This document shows positions 51,649-60,073 of a DNA stretch of 64,000 nucleotides, piece after piece. How positions within the stretch are numbered: position 1 is the stretch's first letter; each line of letters starts with the position of its first letter. Under the pieces are notes generated by a model. That model was not told where the DNA came from and searched no databases. It saw nothing but the letters and a program-made list of their open reading frames with translations. This stretch comes from Actinoplanes auranticolor (GTDB taxonomy: Bacteria; Actinomycetota; Actinomycetes; Mycobacteriales; Micromonosporaceae), in assembly GCF_018332655.1 (NCBI RefSeq), contig NZ_BOQL01000042.1:186001-250000 (forward strand), in the 5' to 3' direction. The position numbers and the translations under genes were made by a program.

Positions 51649-52679
51649 GCCGGCACCGGCGGGCGGTGCCCGGTCAACGCCGGCAACAGCTGCTCGGCGT
51701 CGACGACCCCGATCCGCTCGTCGCCGTCGACGACCGGGATCGGGTGCCGGGCGCGCAGCACCCGCTCGATGGTGTCGCGGATGACCGTCCCGGCCGGCAA
51801 CGGCTGGTCCTCGAGCACCTCGTCCGGTGCGGCGTCCCGGGTGATCCAGCGCAGGCTCAGCACGTCGGCCCGGGGCACCTCGCGGACGAAGTCGGCCACG
51901 TAGTCGTCCGCGGGGGCGCCGACCAGTTCCTCCGGGGTGCCGACCTGCACCAGGGCGCCGTCGCGCATGACCGCGATGCGGTCACCGAGACTCAGCGCCT
52001 CGGCCAGGTCGTGGGTGATGAACACCAGCGTCTTGCCGACCTCGGCGTGCAGGCGCCGCACCTCGGCCTGCATGTCCCGGCGGATCAACGGGTCCAGCGC
52101 GCTGAACGGCTCGTCGAACAGCAGCACCGCCGGGTCCGTGGCCAGCGCCCGGGCGAGCCCCACCCGCTGCTGCATGCCGCCGGACAACTGATCGGGGTAC
52201 TGGTGCTCGTGACCGTCGAGGCCCACCAGGGTCAGGACCTCGGCGGCACGGCGGTGCCGTTCGGCCTTACCGACACCCTGGATCTCCAGGCCGTACGCGA
52301 TGTTGTCGACCACCTGCCGGTGCGGCAGCAGCCCGAAGTGCTGGAACACCATCGCCACGCCGTGCCGGCGCAGCTCGCGCAGGCGCTTGGGGTTCATCGC
52401 CCGGACCGCCTCACCGTCGATGTGCACCTCGCCGGAGGTCGGCTCGATCAGCCGGGTCAGGCACCGCACCAGCGTCGACTTGCCGCTGCCGGACAGTCCC
52501 ATCACGACGAAGACCTCGCCCGGCTCGACCGCGAAGCTGACGTCCCGGACGGCGGCCAGGCAGCCGGTCTGGGCCCGCAGCTCGGCCCGGGGCAGGTCCG
52601 CCAGCGGGGTACCGACGACCTTGTCCGCCTTGGGGCCGAAGACTTTCCACAAGTGGTCGACGGCAATGGTGGGCGGCAT
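51645..52679 (-). CDS. proV: Glycine betaine ABC ATPase with C-terminal CBS region
   Basis: A 344-residue ATPase with Walker A GLSGSGKST, signature LSGGMQQR and Walker B VLLFDEPFSALD. The last 70 residues (VIRDTIERVLRARHPIPVVDGDERIGVVD) are CBS-like. In OpuA such modules sense ionic strength or cyclic di-AMP and gate transport; here the tail seems long enough for about one CBS motif. ATG 52679 is 15 bp after the GMC oxidase stop. Second gene of the operon. Confidence 0.95.
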   Translation of the reverse strand: MPPTIAVDHLWKVFGPKADKVVGTPLADLPRAELRAQTGCLAAVRDVSFAVEPGEVFVVMGLSGSGKSTLVRCLTRLIEPTSGEVHIDGEAVRAMNPKRLRELRRHGVAMVFQHFGLLPHRQVVDNIAYGLEIQGVGKAERHRRAAEVLTLVGLDGHEHQYPDQLSGGMQQRVGLARALATDPAVLLFDEPFSALDPLIRRDMQAEVRRLHAEVGKTLVFITHDLAEALSLGDRIAVMRDGALVQVGTPEELVGAPADDYVADFVREVPRADVLSLRWITRDAAPDEVLEDQPLPAGTVIRDTIERVLRARHPIPVVDGDERIGVVDAEQLLPALTGHRPPVPA

Positions 52680-52694
52680 GGCGGGCCTCGCTGT

Positions 52695-54227
52695 TCAACT
52701 AGAGGATTCGGCGATGAGGTCGGCGGCGCGTTCGCCGATCATCAGCACGGTCACGACCGGGTTGACCGAGGTCATGGTCGGAAAGACGGACGCGTCGGCG
52801 ATCCGTACGTTGGCCAGGCCGCGCACCCGCAGCTGCGGATCCACGACGGCCGCCGGGTCGTCGGCGGCGCCCATCCGGCACGTCCCGGCCGGGTGGTAGA
52901 CGGTGTGGTGCGCGGCCCGCCCGTACGCCGAGAGCTCCGCGTCGGTCTGCAGCTCGGGCCCCGGCGCGATCTCCCGGGCGATCCACGACCTGAACGGCTC
53001 GGTGGCGGCGACCTGCCGGGCGATCCGCAATCCAGCAATGATGGTCTGCTCGTCGTAGCCGTCCGGGTCGGTGAAGTACCCGAAGTCCAGCGCCGGCTTC
53101 ACCTGCGGATCGGCACTGGTCAGCCACAGCCGGCCGTGACTGCGCGGCCGGGGGATGTTGGGCGTCATCCCGAAGCCGTGCGCGGGCACGTCGTAGCCGA
53201 GCCGCTCGGTGTTGGTGGTGAACGGGATCTGGTAGAGGTGGAACATCAGGTCCGGCCGCGGATCGCCGGCGTCGCGGCGGACGAACAGACCGGCGTCGGA
53301 ATCCATCGCGGTCTCCGGCGGCACCGGCCGGGCGGCCTCCCAGAGGATCAGCGACTCGGGATGGTCCAGCAGGTGCTCGCCCACCCCCGGCAGATCCAGG
53401 GCGACGTCGATGCCGAGCGAGCTGAGCTGGGCGGCCGGACCGATCCCGGAGAGCAGCAGCAGCCGCGGAGTGTCGATCGCCCCCGCCGACAGGACGTACT
53501 CGTGCCCGGCGGTCAGCGTGCTGTCGACGCCGTCCCGGTCCCGGACCCGCACGCCGGTGACCCGCCCGCCGTCGGTGTCGAGGTGGTACGCCCAGGTGTC
53601 GGTGAGGACGGTCAGATTCGGCCGATCCAGGTACGGATGCAGATAGGCCACCGACGACGAGGACCGCACACCCGTCTCGGGGTAGTAGGCCACCGGAAAG
53701 AAACCGGTGCCGTCGGCGAAGGGCTCGGCGTTGAAATCGTCGTGGACCGGCACACCCAGCGCGGTGTGGCAGGAAGCGACGAAAGCCTCGGTCAGCCCGT
53801 TGCGGTCCTTCGGCGCGACCGGCTGGATCTGGACGGCCAGCCGCTGCCACAGCGGCAGCATCTCCTCGTACGACCAGCCCTGCGCCCCGGCATCGACCCA
53901 GTCACGGAAGTCCTCGGGGGGCGGCAGAAAGCTGATCATCGTGTTGTGCGAGGAACAGCCGCCGAGCACTTTCGCCCGGGAGTGCCGGATGAAGGAGTTG
54001 CCGCGGGGCTGCTCGACCGTCGGATAGTCGTAGTCGTACTCCGACTCCAGCAGGCTCAACCAGTTCCGGAGCTGCAGGACCCGGTCGTCGCCGACGTCGG
54101 ACGGGCCACCCTCGACCAGGCAGACCCGCATCCCCGGGTCGGCGGACAACCGCGACGCCACGACCGCGCCGGCCGTGCCGCCGCCGACAACGACCACGTC
54201 GAAAGCCTGTGGTGCCGAGGTCTCCAG
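52695..54227 (-). CDS. GMC oxidoreductase, probable choline oxidase/dehydrogenase; likely CTG start
   Basis: About 510 residues. The FAD motif VVVVGGGTAGAVVAS begins at residue 12. VLGGCSSHNTM, HPAGTCRMG and the C-terminal SVNPVVTVLM complete the GMC pattern with active-site His and Asn. Together with the betaine importer downstream it most likely oxidises choline to betaine aldehyde and perhaps betaine; no separate aldehyde dehydrogenase is present. Upstream of GTG 54197 the frame stays open to 54251 without ATG, GTG or TTG. A CTG at 54227 has AGGAG at a 7-nt spacing and adds ten residues, including the family's Asp before the first strand. I therefore prefer 54227. Confidence 0.9.
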   Translation of the reverse strand: METSAPQAFDVVVVGGGTAGAVVASRLSADPGMRVCLVEGGPSDVGDDRVLQLRNWLSLLESEYDYDYPTVEQPRGNSFIRHSRAKVLGGCSSHNTMISFLPPPEDFRDWVDAGAQGWSYEEMLPLWQRLAVQIQPVAPKDRNGLTEAFVASCHTALGVPVHDDFNAEPFADGTGFFPVAYYPETGVRSSSSVAYLHPYLDRPNLTVLTDTWAYHLDTDGGRVTGVRVRDRDGVDSTLTAGHEYVLSAGAIDTPRLLLLSGIGPAAQLSSLGIDVALDLPGVGEHLLDHPESLILWEAARPVPPETAMDSDAGLFVRRDAGDPRPDLMFHLYQIPFTTNTERLGYDVPAHGFGMTPNIPRPRSHGRLWLTSADPQVKPALDFGYFTDPDGYDEQTIIAGLRIARQVAATEPFRSWIAREIAPGPELQTDAELSAYGRAAHHTVYHPAGTCRMGAADDPAAVVDPQLRVRGLANVRIADASVFPTMTSVNPVVTVLMIGERAADLIAESSS

Positions 54228-54253
54228 TGCCCTGCTCCTGCCGCTCGCTCACA

Positions 54254-54270
54254 GTGGATCATCGATCCAC
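54254..54270. promoter_or_regulatory. Inverted repeat in the leader of the betaine operon
   Basis: GTGGATC-ATC-GATCCAC, a perfect 7-bp dyad, lies 26 bp before the CTG start. It is either an operator or an mRNA hairpin close to the ribosome-binding site. Confidence 0.5.
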
Positions 54271-54316
54271 GGGTATCGACGGCTGAGAAACGGCACAACC
54301 GCCGAACCGCCGCCAT

Positions 54317-54346
54317 AGGATTGAGGGGTCGGCCCACAGTGGTCAA
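54317..54346 (-). promoter_or_regulatory. Candidate promoter of the choline/betaine operon
   Basis: On the minus strand TTGACC (54346-54341) is followed after 18 bp by AATCCT (54322-54317). This would place the dyad at 54254-54270 about 40-55 nt into the transcript. Confidence 0.35.
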
Positions 54347-55119
54347 TGCCGACGCCAGAGTTTTACCAGAGCGCAATGAGTGTTTCGGCCCTTAACAGGC
54401 CGGAATCGGGCCCGGTAAACACCCGCTGAGCTGGGCCTGAGCCGAAGTTTGGGGCTGCCCGGCGACCGCGGCCGTAGCCCCGCCGACATTTTTCCTCCGC
54501 CGCATCACGACCTGGCGCTGCAGCGTCCGGGGCGCCCGCGCCGCGCCGGTTCACCGGCCGCCGGCCGGACGGCCGCTATCGTTGAGCCGGACCTGCCCGC
54601 CGGTGTCCCACCCCGGCCCGCGCAGCGACCTCCCCACCGACAGAAGCGTCCACGTGACACCTCTTTCAGGTGACGCCCCGGTCAATCAGCCTAATCCGTT
54701 GGTGAAAAAGCGCCCGGAAACGCACGCCCGGAACGCCTGAGTACCTCTACGGATATTACCGATGCGACCCCTTCCCGGCGGGTTTCCCGCCCAGCCGAGT
54801 TGTGATCTACGGCGGCTGCTGATAGCCACAGCAGACTCCCAGGTAAGCCGCATAGCCGCAGGTGAAGGCAATGATGAAGCACCTCGATCTTTCACGTTGC
54901 GGTCAGCCGTTGGGATTAGCCCGGACGGCGGGAACGGCCGGTATAGCCGTCTCACATATGACAAACGGAAGCACTATCGCCGCAGCGCACCGAATCCGCC
55001 ATCTTTGTCGCAGCGCCGGAACGGGTTCGGCGCCACACATACCAACGAGTGCACCGGACGTCGACTCATCCGCGACGTTGCGGAAGTCGCACGACCAGCC
55101 GTTCCAGGAGGAACTCCCC

Positions 55120-55617
55120 ATGCGCAAGATCACCAAGCGTTCCGCTGCCATCATCGGCGCCACTGTCGTGGCAATCGGCGGAGGCGCTGCCTGGGCCGCC
55201 ACGAACGGCTGGGACATCAAGGGCACCGGAACCGCCGAGGGCGACGCCGCGACCATCGTCGAGATGCAGGCATCGGCGGACCTGGGCGCGAAGAAGGTCT
55301 ACCCGGGTCTCGTCACCACGGTCAACACCGTGGTGAAGAACGCCAACGACTTCCCGGTCAATCTCAACAGCAGCAACTTCACGCCGACCGGCGTTGTGGT
55401 CACCGGCACCCCGACCGCTGCGGCCTGTCAGGCAGCCTTGGAAGCGGCGCCGAACACTCTCGTCGCGTCATTTCCCGCCGGAGCCCCGAAGATCGTGGCG
55501 AAATCGCCCGGCCAGGGCGTGACCACGAACATCGCGGTCGCCAACACCCTGCCGCAGTCCTGCGCGGGATCGCGCATCAAGGTCACCTACACCTTCACGG
55601 GTGTCAGCACGGTCTGA
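55120..55617 (+). CDS. Secreted two-cysteine beta-domain protein A (TasA/camelysin-like class)
   Basis: A 165-residue precursor from ATG 55120 with AGGAGGA upstream. The signal peptide runs MRKITKRSAAIIGATVVAIG and ends near AWA at residue 25. The mature part starts with GWDIKGTGTAEGDAATIV, like the short strand after the cleavage site in TasA/camelysin proteins. A YPG turn and a VVKNANDFPVNL strand follow. One cysteine is near residue 108 and one near 151, in the pattern C-A-G-S ending FTGVSTV. It is probably an exported structural or fibre-type protein. The two other members of this family in the cluster share the same cysteine pattern. Confidence 0.85.
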   Translation: MRKITKRSAAIIGATVVAIGGGAAWAATNGWDIKGTGTAEGDAATIVEMQASADLGAKKVYPGLVTTVNTVVKNANDFPVNLNSSNFTPTGVVVTGTPTAAACQAALEAAPNTLVASFPAGAPKIVAKSPGQGVTTNIAVANTLPQSCAGSRIKVTYTFTGVSTV

Positions 55618-55625
55618 CCCACCTC

Positions 55626-55654
55626 GGTGGGCGGGGCTCCGCGCCCCGCCCACC
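55626..55654 (+). terminator. Hairpin after the first secreted-protein gene
   Basis: A perfect 12-bp stem (GGTGGGCGGGGC with its complement) around TCCGC, 9 bp after the stop. It may limit read-through so that the first gene is made in excess, as in the ABC importer at 4646. Confidence 0.75.
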
Positions 55655-55686
55655 CGCGGACCCCCATCGAGTTCGACAGGAGCATC

Positions 55687-56163
55687 GTGGCCAGGCTTCG
55701 GACAGTCATCGGGGCGATGATCACCACCGCCCTGGCTGCTTCGATCGCCGGCGGCCCGGCTGAGCCGGCCACCGACACGATCGAGCTGGCCTCCCGCGAA
55801 CGCGTGCACGACCGACGGTCGGAACCCTTCGCGATCACGGTGAAGGGCCGCCCGATGAAGCACCTGTATCCCGGAATCACGCGGGAGCTGCAGCTGACGC
55901 TGCGAAATCCCTACGACTTCGCGTTGAGCGTCAAGTCGCTGCGAGCCGAGGTGGTGTCCTCCTCCAAGCGCGGTTGCAAGCCGGTGCCCGCCAATCTCGT
56001 GGCCCAGAGCTACACCGGCAAGCTCCCTCTTCTGATTCCGCCCCGCAGCCGGACCGACGCCAAGACCATTCCGCTCGCCATGCCGCCCGGAGCCGCCCAG
56101 GCATGCTCGGGCGCGACCTTCACCATTCAGCTGCGCGGCACGGCAACGAAGGCTCATCGATGA
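55687..56163 (+). CDS. Secreted two-cysteine beta-domain protein B
   Basis: A 158-residue precursor from GTG 55687, with AGGAG 6 nt upstream. Signal peptide at 1-25. The mature protein repeats the layout of its neighbours: the turn LYPGITRELQLTLRNPYDFAL, a first cysteine in RGCKPV and a second in QACSGATFTIQLRG. The two cysteines very likely form a disulfide joining the last strand to the core. It belongs with the genes at 55120 and 57356 and is co-translated with the next gene (ATGA). Confidence 0.82.
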   Translation: MARLRTVIGAMITTALAASIAGGPAEPATDTIELASRERVHDRRSEPFAITVKGRPMKHLYPGITRELQLTLRNPYDFALSVKSLRAEVVSSSKRGCKPVPANLVAQSYTGKLPLLIPPRSRTDAKTIPLAMPPGAAQACSGATFTIQLRGTATKAHR

Positions 56164-56819
56164 AGCATCTGACCAAACTGTCCTTGGTCGCGGCCACGGC
56201 CGCCGCCGTCACCTTCGGGGGCAGCGTCTACGCCTTCGCAGGCTGGATCATCGACACTCCTGCCACCGTGCTCGAGATGACGGTGGCGCAGGTGCCGGCC
56301 GGGAACGCCCCGGCCGTCGAGGCGAAGAACAAGAACGCGGAGATCGCCTGGGAGGGCAGCACTGTCGTCGCCGGGGTGCAGGCGGAGAGCTACATCGTCA
56401 CCCGGTTCGGCTCGGGTGCCCCGGTGGTGGTCTGTGACCATGTCACCACCACCGCCTGCAGGGACAAGAGCGTTCCCCAGGGCACCTGGACGTGGAAGGT
56501 GCGGCCCGTCTTCAAGAGCTGGCTCGGTGACTACAGCCCGAACAGCGCCGCACTCACCTTCACCAAGTCGCCACCTACCGCGGCCGAGCTGGTCAGTGCC
56601 ACCACCCCGGCAGTGCGGGCGACACCGGATGCCCCCTCGACCGCACCGGCCGGCGGACGCGCCGTCGTGACGTCACCGGCGCCGACTGTGTCGGCTACCA
56701 AGCCTCCGGCGTCCCCCGCCCCCGAGGCGAAAAAGGAAGATCCACCGCCCTCCACGCAGGAGAGCGCCTCCGCCGAGCCCTCGGCATCACCATCGAGCCC
56801 AGCGGAAGACAAGAAGTAG
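56160..56819 (+). CDS. Secreted fibronectin-like protein with Pro/Ser/Ala-rich tail
   Basis: A 219-residue precursor with a signal peptide (1-24, ending VYAFA). A domain of about 110 residues resembles a fibronectin type III fold: AEIAWEGSTVVAGVQAESYIV, then TWTWKVRPVFKSWLGDYSPNSAALTF. Two cysteines sit in VVCDHVTTTACRD. The last 80 residues are rich in Pro, Ser, Thr and Ala with scattered acids, a wall-spanning or glycosylated stalk. No LPXTG motif is present. It probably anchors or displays the two proteins encoded upstream. Confidence 0.8.
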   Translation: MKHLTKLSLVAATAAAVTFGGSVYAFAGWIIDTPATVLEMTVAQVPAGNAPAVEAKNKNAEIAWEGSTVVAGVQAESYIVTRFGSGAPVVVCDHVTTTACRDKSVPQGTWTWKVRPVFKSWLGDYSPNSAALTFTKSPPTAAELVSATTPAVRATPDAPSTAPAGGRAVVTSPAPTVSATKPPASPAPEAKKEDPPPSTQESASAEPSASPSSPAEDKK

Positions 56820-57278
56820 GTCATGAGTTCCCGTGGCCCTCGGCGTCGTTCATGGCGTCGGGGGCTACGTGCGTTCTCCTGCCCTTACCCGGATGGGTTA
56901 GGCCCATTCTTCGGCGACCGCGGACGGTTGTCCGATGCCGTACGGCTTCCTTGTGCGAGATGGTGGACCGGCGGATATGAACGGCTTTCCAGGTCCGGCT
57001 CCCCGCGGGGACAGTGACGGTTGCCGGTTTGGCGCGCCGCCGTTCCGGTGCTAGCAAGGCATCGCTGCTGACCTGCGGCTTCATCGACTCGTAGGTGAAT
57101 GTGCACGGTGGGCGGTTTCGCGTTCCGGGGTCCCTCGTGCGGGTTAAGCCGGACAGGTCCTCATGGTTGATTCATGCGCCGGGAACGGCGGACTAATCAC
57201 CGATCACGGCGCGCCGGTATTTGCGGGAATGTGGTAGTGCACATGCACCGCTCGTACCATCGCAGGAGGATGCTCCGT
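56820..57278. other. Intergenic region inside the secreted-protein cluster
   Basis: 459 bp without a convincing gene. It has a short CCCCGCGGGG palindrome near 57001 and a TTGATT box at 57167-57172 that could be a -35. An open frame from 57174 reads into the mini-ORF below but has no ribosome-binding site of its own. Confidence 0.55.
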
Positions 57279-57359
57279 ATGCGCAAGTTCAGCAGACGGT
57301 TCGCCGCCGCTCCGACCGCCGCTGTTCGCAGGTTCGGCGCCGGCGAGGTGACGCCGTGA
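57279..57359 (+). CDS. Mini-ORF, 26 residues, coupled to the next gene; signal-peptide-like start
   Basis: ATG 57279 is preceded by AGGAGG at 9 nt (an ATG at 57270 is the alternative). The peptide begins MRKFSRRFAAAPTAAV, close to the MRKITKRSAAIIGATV start of the gene at 55120, but it lacks the hydrophobic core. Its TGA overlaps the next start as GTGA. It could be a translational coupler, a leader peptide, or the decayed 5' end of a duplicated family member. Confidence 0.45.
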   Translation: MRKFSRRFAAAPTAAVRRFGAGEVTP

Positions 57360-58051
57360 TCCGTGATGAGCTGACCAGGCGCGACGTGTTCGGCCGGTAT
57401 GACGCACGGGGCGACGGCCGGCGGGAGGACCCGCGGGCGGGCGCGATCCGGCCGCCGGACCGGGTACGGGTGGAAAGCGCGGCCGTCGAGGAAATGCCGG
57501 CGTTCGACGACGAGCCCACCGGTGACGTGCTCGGCGCCGGCCGGCCGCGGGGTTTCCTGAGCCGGCTCGACGCGCGTACCCGATCGATCCTGGCCGCCGC
57601 CGCGACCGCTGCCGTGCTGGTCAATGCCGGCGCGGTCTGGGCCTACTGGCAGATCACCGGGGCGGAGACGGGCCGGGCCAATGCCGGCACGGTCGTGGAG
57701 CTCAACCTGCGCGGCCGGTCCGATCTGAACAAGCCGCTCACCCCGGGCAGCACCGGCAATCTGACGGTGACGCTGACCAACGACCACGACTTCCCGATCC
57801 GCATCACCTCGGTCTCGCCCGCCTCCGGCAGCATCATGGCGGACGACGAGCACCGCGAGAACGGCTGCGTGAACCACGGCGTGACGGTCGCACAGGATGC
57901 GTTCGCCGTGCGGTGGAAGGTCGATCGCAACCACGTCGGCGCTTTCACCGTGCCGGGCGGGCTCGCGATGGCCACGAAGTCCGATCCGGCCTGCGAGGGT
58001 GCCGTCTTCACCGTTCCGGTCCTGGTCACCGGGGTCGCGGAAGTCAGTTGA
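57356..58051 (+). CDS. Membrane-anchored two-cysteine beta-domain protein C
   Basis: A 231-residue protein from GTG 57356 (GAGGTGA about 5 nt before). Unlike its two relatives it has a cytoplasmic N-terminus of about 77 charged residues. A membrane helix (ILAAAATAAVLVNAGAVWAYW) follows, and then the outside domain. The outer part has ITGAETGRANAGTVV, the TPGSTGNLTVTLTNDHDFPI turn and strand, and cysteines in NGCVNH and PACEGAVF. It looks like the membrane-bound member of the family, perhaps the base or assembly factor. The 3' end overlaps a convergent gene by 8 bp. Confidence 0.85.
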   Translation: MIRDELTRRDVFGRYDARGDGRREDPRAGAIRPPDRVRVESAAVEEMPAFDDEPTGDVLGAGRPRGFLSRLDARTRSILAAAATAAVLVNAGAVWAYWQITGAETGRANAGTVVELNLRGRSDLNKPLTPGSTGNLTVTLTNDHDFPIRITSVSPASGSIMADDEHRENGCVNHGVTVAQDAFAVRWKVDRNHVGAFTVPGGLAMATKSDPACEGAVFTVPVLVTGVAEVS

Positions 58052-58529
58052 CCTCGGTCACCGTACGCGTCTGGCTGTCGTAGGTCCGGGCCTGCACGAA
58101 GCGTCCGCGGGCCACCGGCAGGTCCCCCAGCTCGGCCGCGTAGCGGGCATGGTCCCTGGCCCGCAGAGCCAGGCTGACGTGCGGCACCCAGGAGCCCGGC
58201 GCGTGCTGCGGGTTACGTTCCGTGCCCGTCAGTGCGCGCCACACCTCGGCCTGCAGGTCACGCAGCGCGTCGGTCGCCATCACGCGCCAGACGACCGCGC
58301 GCTCGAAGAAGATCAGGCCGTCGAGCACTGCCTCGACCGGCAGTCCGGCGAGCGCGCCCGTGACCTCGGGAGTGAGCCGGTCCGCGGCGGCCAGCGTCAG
58401 GTGCGGCCGGTTGGTGGGGTGCCGGTGCGTGGCCAGGCTGGGCAGACCCGCTGCGTGCAGGCGCTGCCAGACCGATCGGACCTGGGCGTCGAGGGCGTCA
58501 TCCACCGTGAGCTCAACCGTGTGCATCAC
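58044..58529 (-). CDS. 2'-5' RNA ligase-like 2H phosphoesterase
   Basis: A 161-residue protein with the two His-x-Thr/Ser motifs of the 2H superfamily: PHLTLA (His43) and PHVSLAL near residue 115. These act as acid and base on cyclic phosphates or 2'-5' linkages. Known relatives are ThpR (RNA 2',3'-cyclic phosphodiesterase) and nucleotide cyclic phosphodiesterases; the real substrate is unknown. Either of two adjacent ATGs (58529, 58526) may be used. Confidence 0.92.
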   Translation of the reverse strand: MMHTVELTVDDALDAQVRSVWQRLHAAGLPSLATHRHPTNRPHLTLAAADRLTPEVTGALAGLPVEAVLDGLIFFERAVVWRVMATDALRDLQAEVWRALTGTERNPQHAPGSWVPHVSLALRARDHARYAAELGDLPVARGRFVQARTYDSQTRTVTEVN

Positions 58530-58681
58530 GCCACGGTGTCACGGCGGCGGCGGCGATCAACCCGCCGCCTCCGCCGCACCTGATGACACCCGGGCCGGGG
58601 CCCGGTCGGCGCACCACCGGTAACAGAGCGTGGGCAGGCGGTACGCCGGAGTGAAATAATAGCGCCGATCTGCAACTTGCA

Positions 58682-59962
58682 CTACGCCCGCAGCCGGTCC
58701 ACGTTGCGCAGCGTGCGCGGAGCGGCCGGATGCCGCTCGATCAGCGGGACCGGGGGCAGTGGCGGCAGGGAGCTGCCGGTGACCGAGTCGTAGAGGTGCG
58801 CGCGAGCGCGTTCGATCGCCACGTCGGTGAGCTGCTCGTCGCGGGACGCCTTGCCGATGCCCTCGGCCATCACCCGGGAGGTCGCCTCCGCGTACCGGCG
58901 CATGTCCTTGAGTCCCTGCTCGTAGCCGATCGCCGCCTCGTGCTCGTGGCCCCGGGCCTGGCGGGCTTCCTCGCGCTCGTACGCGTTGCCGTGCGAGACG
59001 AACTTGAGCCCGACCGCCGCGCAGTCCAGGGCCACCAGCAGCATCGCGATGCCCAGGTAGAACATCCCGATGCCCCAGAAGTCGCTGGTGACCAGGTACC
59101 ACATCGCCTTGGTACGGGCGCCGAAGCCGGCGTCGGCCCGGATCGCCTCCGCGTTGGCCGTACGCTGCTCGGCGATCTTGGCCGTGAGATCGGCCTCCTC
59201 ACCGGCCCGCGCGGTCCGGGCGGCCTTCTGGGTGTCCTGCAGCCGCGCGGCCTGCGCGTCCAGCCGGGCGGCCTGGTCGTCCAGCCCTCGGGAACGCTTG
59301 ACCAGGGTGTCGCAGTAGCCGCCCACCGGGCAGCCCGCCTTACGGGACACGCCGTCGCCCTCGGAGTCGGCGATGGCCTGCTGGTAGAGCTTGCGGGCAT
59401 CGCGGCGCTTCTCCGCCGCCCGGGTGTTCAGTGCCTGCACCGCCCGGTCCTCGGCCACCGTCTGCTTCTTCAGCTCCTGCAGCCGGGCGTCGTACGCGGC
59501 GATCGCCCCGCCCACCTCGATCGCGCTGATCTGCTCGTTGTGCACGTCGTTGAGCCGGTTGTCGATCTCGCCCTTGTAGCGCGCCAGCATCAGCGGTTCG
59601 GTGATGATCACCGCGAACAGCAGCGCCAGCGTGATCCGGCCCGCGTACAGGCCGAAGGTCGGGCGGCGCAGCAGGTCCTTGGGATCGGGCGAGTCCAGGC
59701 GCTCGTAGTTGATCGCCACCCGGCCGACCACGGCCCGGTCGTACGCCACCACCCCGGTCGCCACCAGCGGCCCGACCAGCCACTGCCACCAGGGATGGGT
59801 GTAGTTCGCGCTGGCGTCGACGAAGGCGGCACCGCCCGCGGTCGCGTACACGAAGTAGAGCACGATGAACACGCCGATCGAGCTGTACAGCACCCGGTCG
59901 GAGTGGGTCGTCACGCTGTCCGGGTTCACGTTGGCGATCCGGAGCAGCAAGCGACGACGCAT
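58682..59962 (-). CDS. DUF4407 membrane protein with long coiled coil
   Basis: 426 residues. Membrane helices lie at about 25-47, 58-76, 109-126 and 300-318. Between the third and fourth there is a charged, Gln/Arg-rich coiled coil of about 150 residues containing a GCPVGGYC cysteine pair. This is the DUF4407 layout, known in bacteria and archaea without a defined function. The cytoplasmic C-terminus ends in a Pro-rich segment. Transcribed alone; the promoter is probably shared with the divergent aldo/keto reductase. Confidence 0.9.
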   Translation of the reverse strand: MRRRLLLRIANVNPDSVTTHSDRVLYSSIGVFIVLYFVYATAGGAAFVDASANYTHPWWQWLVGPLVATGVVAYDRAVVGRVAINYERLDSPDPKDLLRRPTFGLYAGRITLALLFAVIITEPLMLARYKGEIDNRLNDVHNEQISAIEVGGAIAAYDARLQELKKQTVAEDRAVQALNTRAAEKRRDARKLYQQAIADSEGDGVSRKAGCPVGGYCDTLVKRSRGLDDQAARLDAQAARLQDTQKAARTARAGEEADLTAKIAEQRTANAEAIRADAGFGARTKAMWYLVTSDFWGIGMFYLGIAMLLVALDCAAVGLKFVSHGNAYEREEARQARGHEHEAAIGYEQGLKDMRRYAEATSRVMAEGIGKASRDEQLTDVAIERARAHLYDSVTGSSLPPLPPVPLIERHPAAPRTLRNVDRLRA

Positions 59963-60073
59963 AGAGCCGAGTCTCGCCCATCACAGCGGCGCGCGGGCCG
60001 AAACGGGTGGATCGCGGCGGGTCAGGGGTACACCTGGTAGCGACAGCATCGGCGGACCGTCCCTAGGAGCAGC

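Larger units (their letters stand above)
54228..55119. other. Long non-coding region, 892 bp
   Basis: No convincing gene on either strand; the open frames lack ribosome-binding sites and have poor codon patterns. It contains the betaine promoter elements at its left end. The 54670-55020 part is less GC-rich than the rest of the window, as expected for a regulatory leader of the secreted-protein cluster. A small dyad (CACCT-CTTTC-AGGTG) is near 54657. Confidence 0.6.

Noticed and set aside
54200..54252. Frameshift in the GMC oxidase, with a true start at GTG 54252
   Set aside because: It would require an indel, whereas a CTG with a well-placed AGGAG explains the N-terminus without any error. 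It remains the main alternative.
54363..54554. Minus-strand 63-codon frame in the long intergenic region
   Set aside because: No ribosome-binding site, a composition typical of random GC-rich DNA, and it ignores the likely promoter elements.
57174..57359. 61-codon frame upstream of the anchored two-cysteine protein
   Set aside because: Only the last 26 codons follow a Shine-Dalgarno; the upstream part is very Arg-rich and has none, so only the mini-ORF is reported.
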